Notes under the pieces: generated by a model
Told to the model about the DNA's origin: nothing
Databases searched by the model: none
What the model saw: the letters and a program-made list of their open reading frames with translations, nothing else
Source of the DNA: Pholiota molesta
Lineage: Eukaryota > Basidiomycota > Agaricomycetes > Agaricales > Strophariaceae
Assembly (NCBI GenBank): GCA_014925825.1
Contig: JACGCK010000345.1
Location: 1 to 35,959, forward strand
DNA: 35,959 bases
Reading direction: 5' to 3'
Position numbers and translations under genes: made by a program
Shown: positions 33,045 through 35,959 of the stretch, piece after piece
Layout: every line of letters begins with the position of its first letter
Position numbering within the stretch: position 1 is the stretch's first letter

Positions 33045-34649
33045 CTAATTTCGTGTCTTTCAGGGACGTGAAATTTCAGGATTTGCCTTGATTGAGATTT
33101 ATTTGAGATACATACCTGTTCTGCCCCTAATATCCTCATCGTCCCTTCATAGACAAACAGTGCGGACGCATTGACAGGAAATGCACGTAAAAAACAAGGT
33201 CCAAGCCCTCGGAAGAATCCCGATGCGCCTTCCCGAGCCAGTATCTGGCGAGCAGTATGAATGAAGGAGGGTTGTTTCATGAGCAACTCCGCTGGTGTTC
33301 TGGAGGTCGGATAAGGTCGAGGATGGGGATAAGCCATCATCCGACTATGGATACAATGAGCGGTCAGCAGCAGTTTTTTGTGAGGCGCGTCACACGTACT
33401 TTTTGATATTATCGAAAGGAATGGCCATTGACCAGAAGACGAAGGAAGCGAGACCGCCCGAAAGAAAATTGGCGGTACCTGTGCTTATCTGTTCGTTTGC
33501 AAGGTAAGTGGCTTAAAACGCATAGTGAGCTACAATCGCAATACCTCATAAGGCGACCCTGCCAGCGGGGCTGAAAAGCCACGCATCAGCGCCTATATTT
33601 CCCCAATTAGCATTACAATGCAGCCAGGAAGAAAGATAATGCGAGAGATAAAAACCTCGATGGAAAGAAACATCCAAAAGAAATTGCTTCGAAATGCAAG
33701 GCTGCCAGTGAACCCTGACCATAAACCACCGAGCCCTTGAATACGTATGATTTGTCGGGCGCAATCAATAGGGCCTTTGAAGCGGCGGTCAGACACTGAC
33801 TTTTGTTCTTGGAGTTGCAGTTTGACTGTTTAGCAGGATACTTAGTTTTTCTAGCCTCTTTGTTCCAAAGAGAACAAACCTTTCAATAATTCTATGGGCG
33901 TAGCTATCAAAGCACTACGCGAGGATTCGAAAGGAATAGATCGGATTCAGTATTCACTAAATATACAATCATTGTTAGAGCGTACCTGGTCCACCCCGCA
34001 AACAACCCGGCAACTCCATGAGCGAACAGTGTCAGCCGAGGACTCCCAGATGGAGAGATTTCGGTCATCCCATTTTGGAGAAGGAATAAACGGTAGTTGT
34101 GCAGTGATCCAAGCAGGACTGAATCTATAGCGGCCCAGCCTACAGCGGGAGGAGTTGCCCCTTATACAGCGCAAATATTCCCTGGGCTTTGAATCAGAAT
34201 AGGTAGCTCCAGTTGTGAGATTATTCCTCGCACCTCGTTTCTGATGACCTTGGAAAGAACGTCTAAAGCACTGCGATATGTGCCTGGAGGAGAGCACTGC
34301 ATACGAGTTTTTACGGTATCGAACCTTTCCATAAAGGTTTAAGATTCAAGATATTCTAAGAATCGTAGAGATGGTAAGTATGGTCCGCTGTTTTTATAAC
34401 ATGTTCATACCTAACTAATAGCGGATTACTGCTCACCCATGACCAACGGCGACCTAGAAATCGCGCAGGCTTAACATCGATAGAGTAGAACATGCATATG
34501 AATATCAACTTTGGTCAAGCCTGCAAGAAAAACTTGTTTCAGATGGGATTAGATGAACTTGGTAATAGAGCCTCACCGCTGCCCATGCCTGCCACAGCGC
34601 CAGCAAATCGTAGACGGGGTTTATTAGTTCCCTCGTCATTTTGGGTCAT
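33045..34649 (-). CDS. Mitochondrial carrier (SLC25) family protein with a 1-nt frameshift
   Basis: Eleven exons: 34577-34649, 34510-34520, 34437-34453, 34234-34324, 33986-34181, 33880-33914, 33656-33825, 33545-33592, 33400-33488, 33116-33344 and 33045-33056, about 323 aa once one base is restored. Three SLC25 repeats are visible: FAGAVAGMGSGLTKVAVG with HGFDTVKTRMQ, then TPIELLKVKLQLQ, then IPFDNIKNRMM, followed by EGASGFFRGLGPCFLRAFPV. The first signature has Gly in place of the usual Pro. The sequence is closest in feel to YMC1/carnitine-type carriers of the inner mitochondrial membrane; the substrate is not assignable. In exon 5, EGIFALYKG runs into a stop unless the GGGG run (plus-strand CCCC 34158-34161) is one base longer, after which ATPPAVGWAAIDSVLLGSL follows. 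Microexons of 11, 17 and 12 nt are required. The 33593-33655 intron has an unusual GTTTTT donor. Confidence 0.87.
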
Positions 34650-34759
34650 CCGAGGCGAAAAGTATCAAACGGCTCGAGAAAAAAAGTCAAAAAAATGGCT
34701 CGATGCGACTACCAGAATAGACGCGTGAAGGGCAACAAGTGCTTACAAGTGACTGAGCG
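34650..34759. promoter_or_regulatory. Compact divergent promoter, carrier / RING-CH ligase
   Basis: Only 110 bp separate the two start codons. The segment has A-rich runs (34679-34695) and a perfect MluI-type box ACGCGT at 34721-34726, the core of fungal MBF sites. Both genes must use overlapping control sequence. Binding by MBF is an inference from the motif alone. Confidence 0.5.
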
Positions 34760-35931
34760 ATGTCAGAAAGCGCGTGAGGCCTCGGCAGGGATGGCCTCGG
34801 CAACAGTGAACACGTAGAATAGCCGGGCGCGTGCCCCTAAGCAGCGCAGACACCTTGAGCTCACGACTTGCAACATCCTACTCAGCACCGTCCAATGTCA
34901 GACCAACAGAAGAGCCTCAGAAACAATGCAGAATCTGTTTCGACGGCGTAGAGGCTGAGAAACAACTTGGCCGTCTCATTCGACCATGCCTGTGTAGAGG
35001 TTCAATTAGTGTAAGCATTCTTTGCGCATTCAAGTTCTCGGGTCTACTGCCTCCCATGAACTGTGGACTGGACCCGGCTGTTGGCTCTAATTGCGTCCAA
35101 TATCTTTCTAGTATGTCCATATAGGATGTCTGCAGAAATGGAGGAATTCTTCCACATCGCAAAGCGCATTCTTCCAATGTCCCCAATGTCGCTACCAATA
35201 TCGTTTTGCTAGAACGAGCATTGCTGGTCTTGCTAGCAATCCAAGTGCGTGTTCTCGATACTCAAATAATGTATATACGACTCATACCTTCTAATTGTTT
35301 AGTTGCTATCGGCGTACTATCCGGTCTAGTCTTTACATCTATCGTTATGATGGCGTCGTTCATCACAACTTTCTTTATGGGTGCTTTCGACGAGCCTTCA
35401 CATCATTCATTCTCCTACTTCTACTACGTATCTCCTTTGGAAGTTGCACAGGACCTTGTAACTGCAGCATTTCGCGTCCTAAAAGATGGAGAGCTTGCCG
35501 ATGTTTTCGAAGACACCGTCACTTATACAACTGCTAAAGGTTCAGTCAATGTCCCTATCCCAAGACCCCCTCCTGGCATCCTGAAGCGGTTCGTTCGCCG
35601 ATTTATTCTTGGCCTGCCTCTTGTTGGGGCTGGCTCTCTTGTCCAAATGTTCCTTTCAGTCCAAGCCCTCGGCCCCATTCAATGGATAGCAAGGTATCGA
35701 GGAAGTCGAAATAGAAGGAACAACAACTCGCGAGACATCGCTGCTCTCATTGTGATCTCGCTTTTGCTTGTTGGTGCTTTCAGGTTAGATGGCATTGTTA
35801 TTTTCGTTTCCAGTATTATGTTGCCTAACTGGCGATTTTCGCAGAGCTTTATACAAGGTCTACCTTTTCACCGAAAACTAACAAAAAGAGTACTTCATCG
35901 TGCCGAAGAATCGATATTGGAAGTAAACTGA
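34760..35931 (+). CDS. RING-CH (MARCH/Doa10-like) membrane E3 ubiquitin ligase with a 1-nt frameshift
   Basis: Exons 34760-34773, 34845-35010, 35112-35244, 35303-35783 and 35845-35931, about 293 aa with one base restored. The N-terminal RING-CH domain has its ligands in order: QCRICFDG, RPCLCRGS, YVHIGCLQKW and FFQCPQCRYQY. Hydrophobic segments follow: IGVLSGLVFTSIVMMASFI, FILGLPLVGAGSLVQMFL and AALIVISLLLVGAF. So it is a membrane-anchored E3 of the MARCH class, likely in endomembranes. The start exon is 14 nt (MSESA), needed because the RING frame has no upstream ATG; the acceptor AAGCAG is a NAGNAG site (34839-34844). In the last exon RALYKVYLFTEN meets TAA at 35879. Adding one A to the AAAA at 35874-35877 instead gives LTKRVLHRAEESILEVN and the stop at 35929. 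Confidence 0.85.
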
Positions 35932-35959
35932 AGGATCTTCTGATCATGTATTTTATGGG

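Noticed and set aside
1..35959. CRISPR arrays, prophage or bacterial operons
   Set aside because: No spaced direct repeats, and gene structure is clearly eukaryotic.

Overview
This window is nuclear DNA from a filamentous basidiomycete, most likely an Agaricomycete. I infer this from dense short introns (mostly 46-85 nt, GT-AG with CTRAC/CTGAC-like branch sites and two GC-AG cases), compact intergenic spacers, intron-bearing tRNAs with Pol III T-runs, and proteins of typical mushroom-type architecture. There are no operons, CRISPR arrays or phage genes. No species is assigned.

Layout. 95-1476 (+): a Cup1-like LYR-motif mitochondrial protein with a disrupted middle. About 1480-5000: an AT-rich, gene-poor stretch holding a tRNA-Thr(AGT) and a reverse-strand tRNA-Lys(CTT), both with introns. 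5001-15519: five genes on the minus strand, namely a BCK1-type MAPKKK, the GID/CTLH subunit GID8, a macrodomain protein, a flavin-containing monooxygenase and the ribosome-biogenesis factor RRP15. 15894-30032: five plus-strand genes, namely an ankyrin-DIL protein, a rhomboid with 15 coding exons, a CAS1-type O-acetyltransferase, the nuclear-proteasome tether STS1/Cut8 and a PPR-like mitochondrial protein. 30033-31641 has no intact gene. 31642-32625 (+): a REX4-like exonuclease fold without its catalytic acids. 33045-34649 (-): a mitochondrial carrier, divergent from a RING-CH (MARCH-like) membrane ubiquitin ligase at 34760-35931 (+).

The genes are mostly unlinked housekeeping functions: cell-wall-integrity signalling, ubiquitin/proteasome control (GID8, STS1, RING-CH), ribosome biogenesis, mitochondrial function and polysaccharide acetylation. 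I see no dedicated multi-gene system.

Two patterns stand out. First, four genes (Cup1-like, ankyrin-DIL, carrier, RING-CH) each have otherwise well-conserved exons broken by apparent single-base losses; one base restores the expected frame in three of them. That points to assembly error or recent decay. Second, the REX4-like protein keeps the fold but has lost three of four DEDD acids, so it looks like a pseudo-exonuclease. Gene models come from hand splicing; exon borders were chosen by frame continuity, splice consensus and recalled family motifs, with no alignment run.
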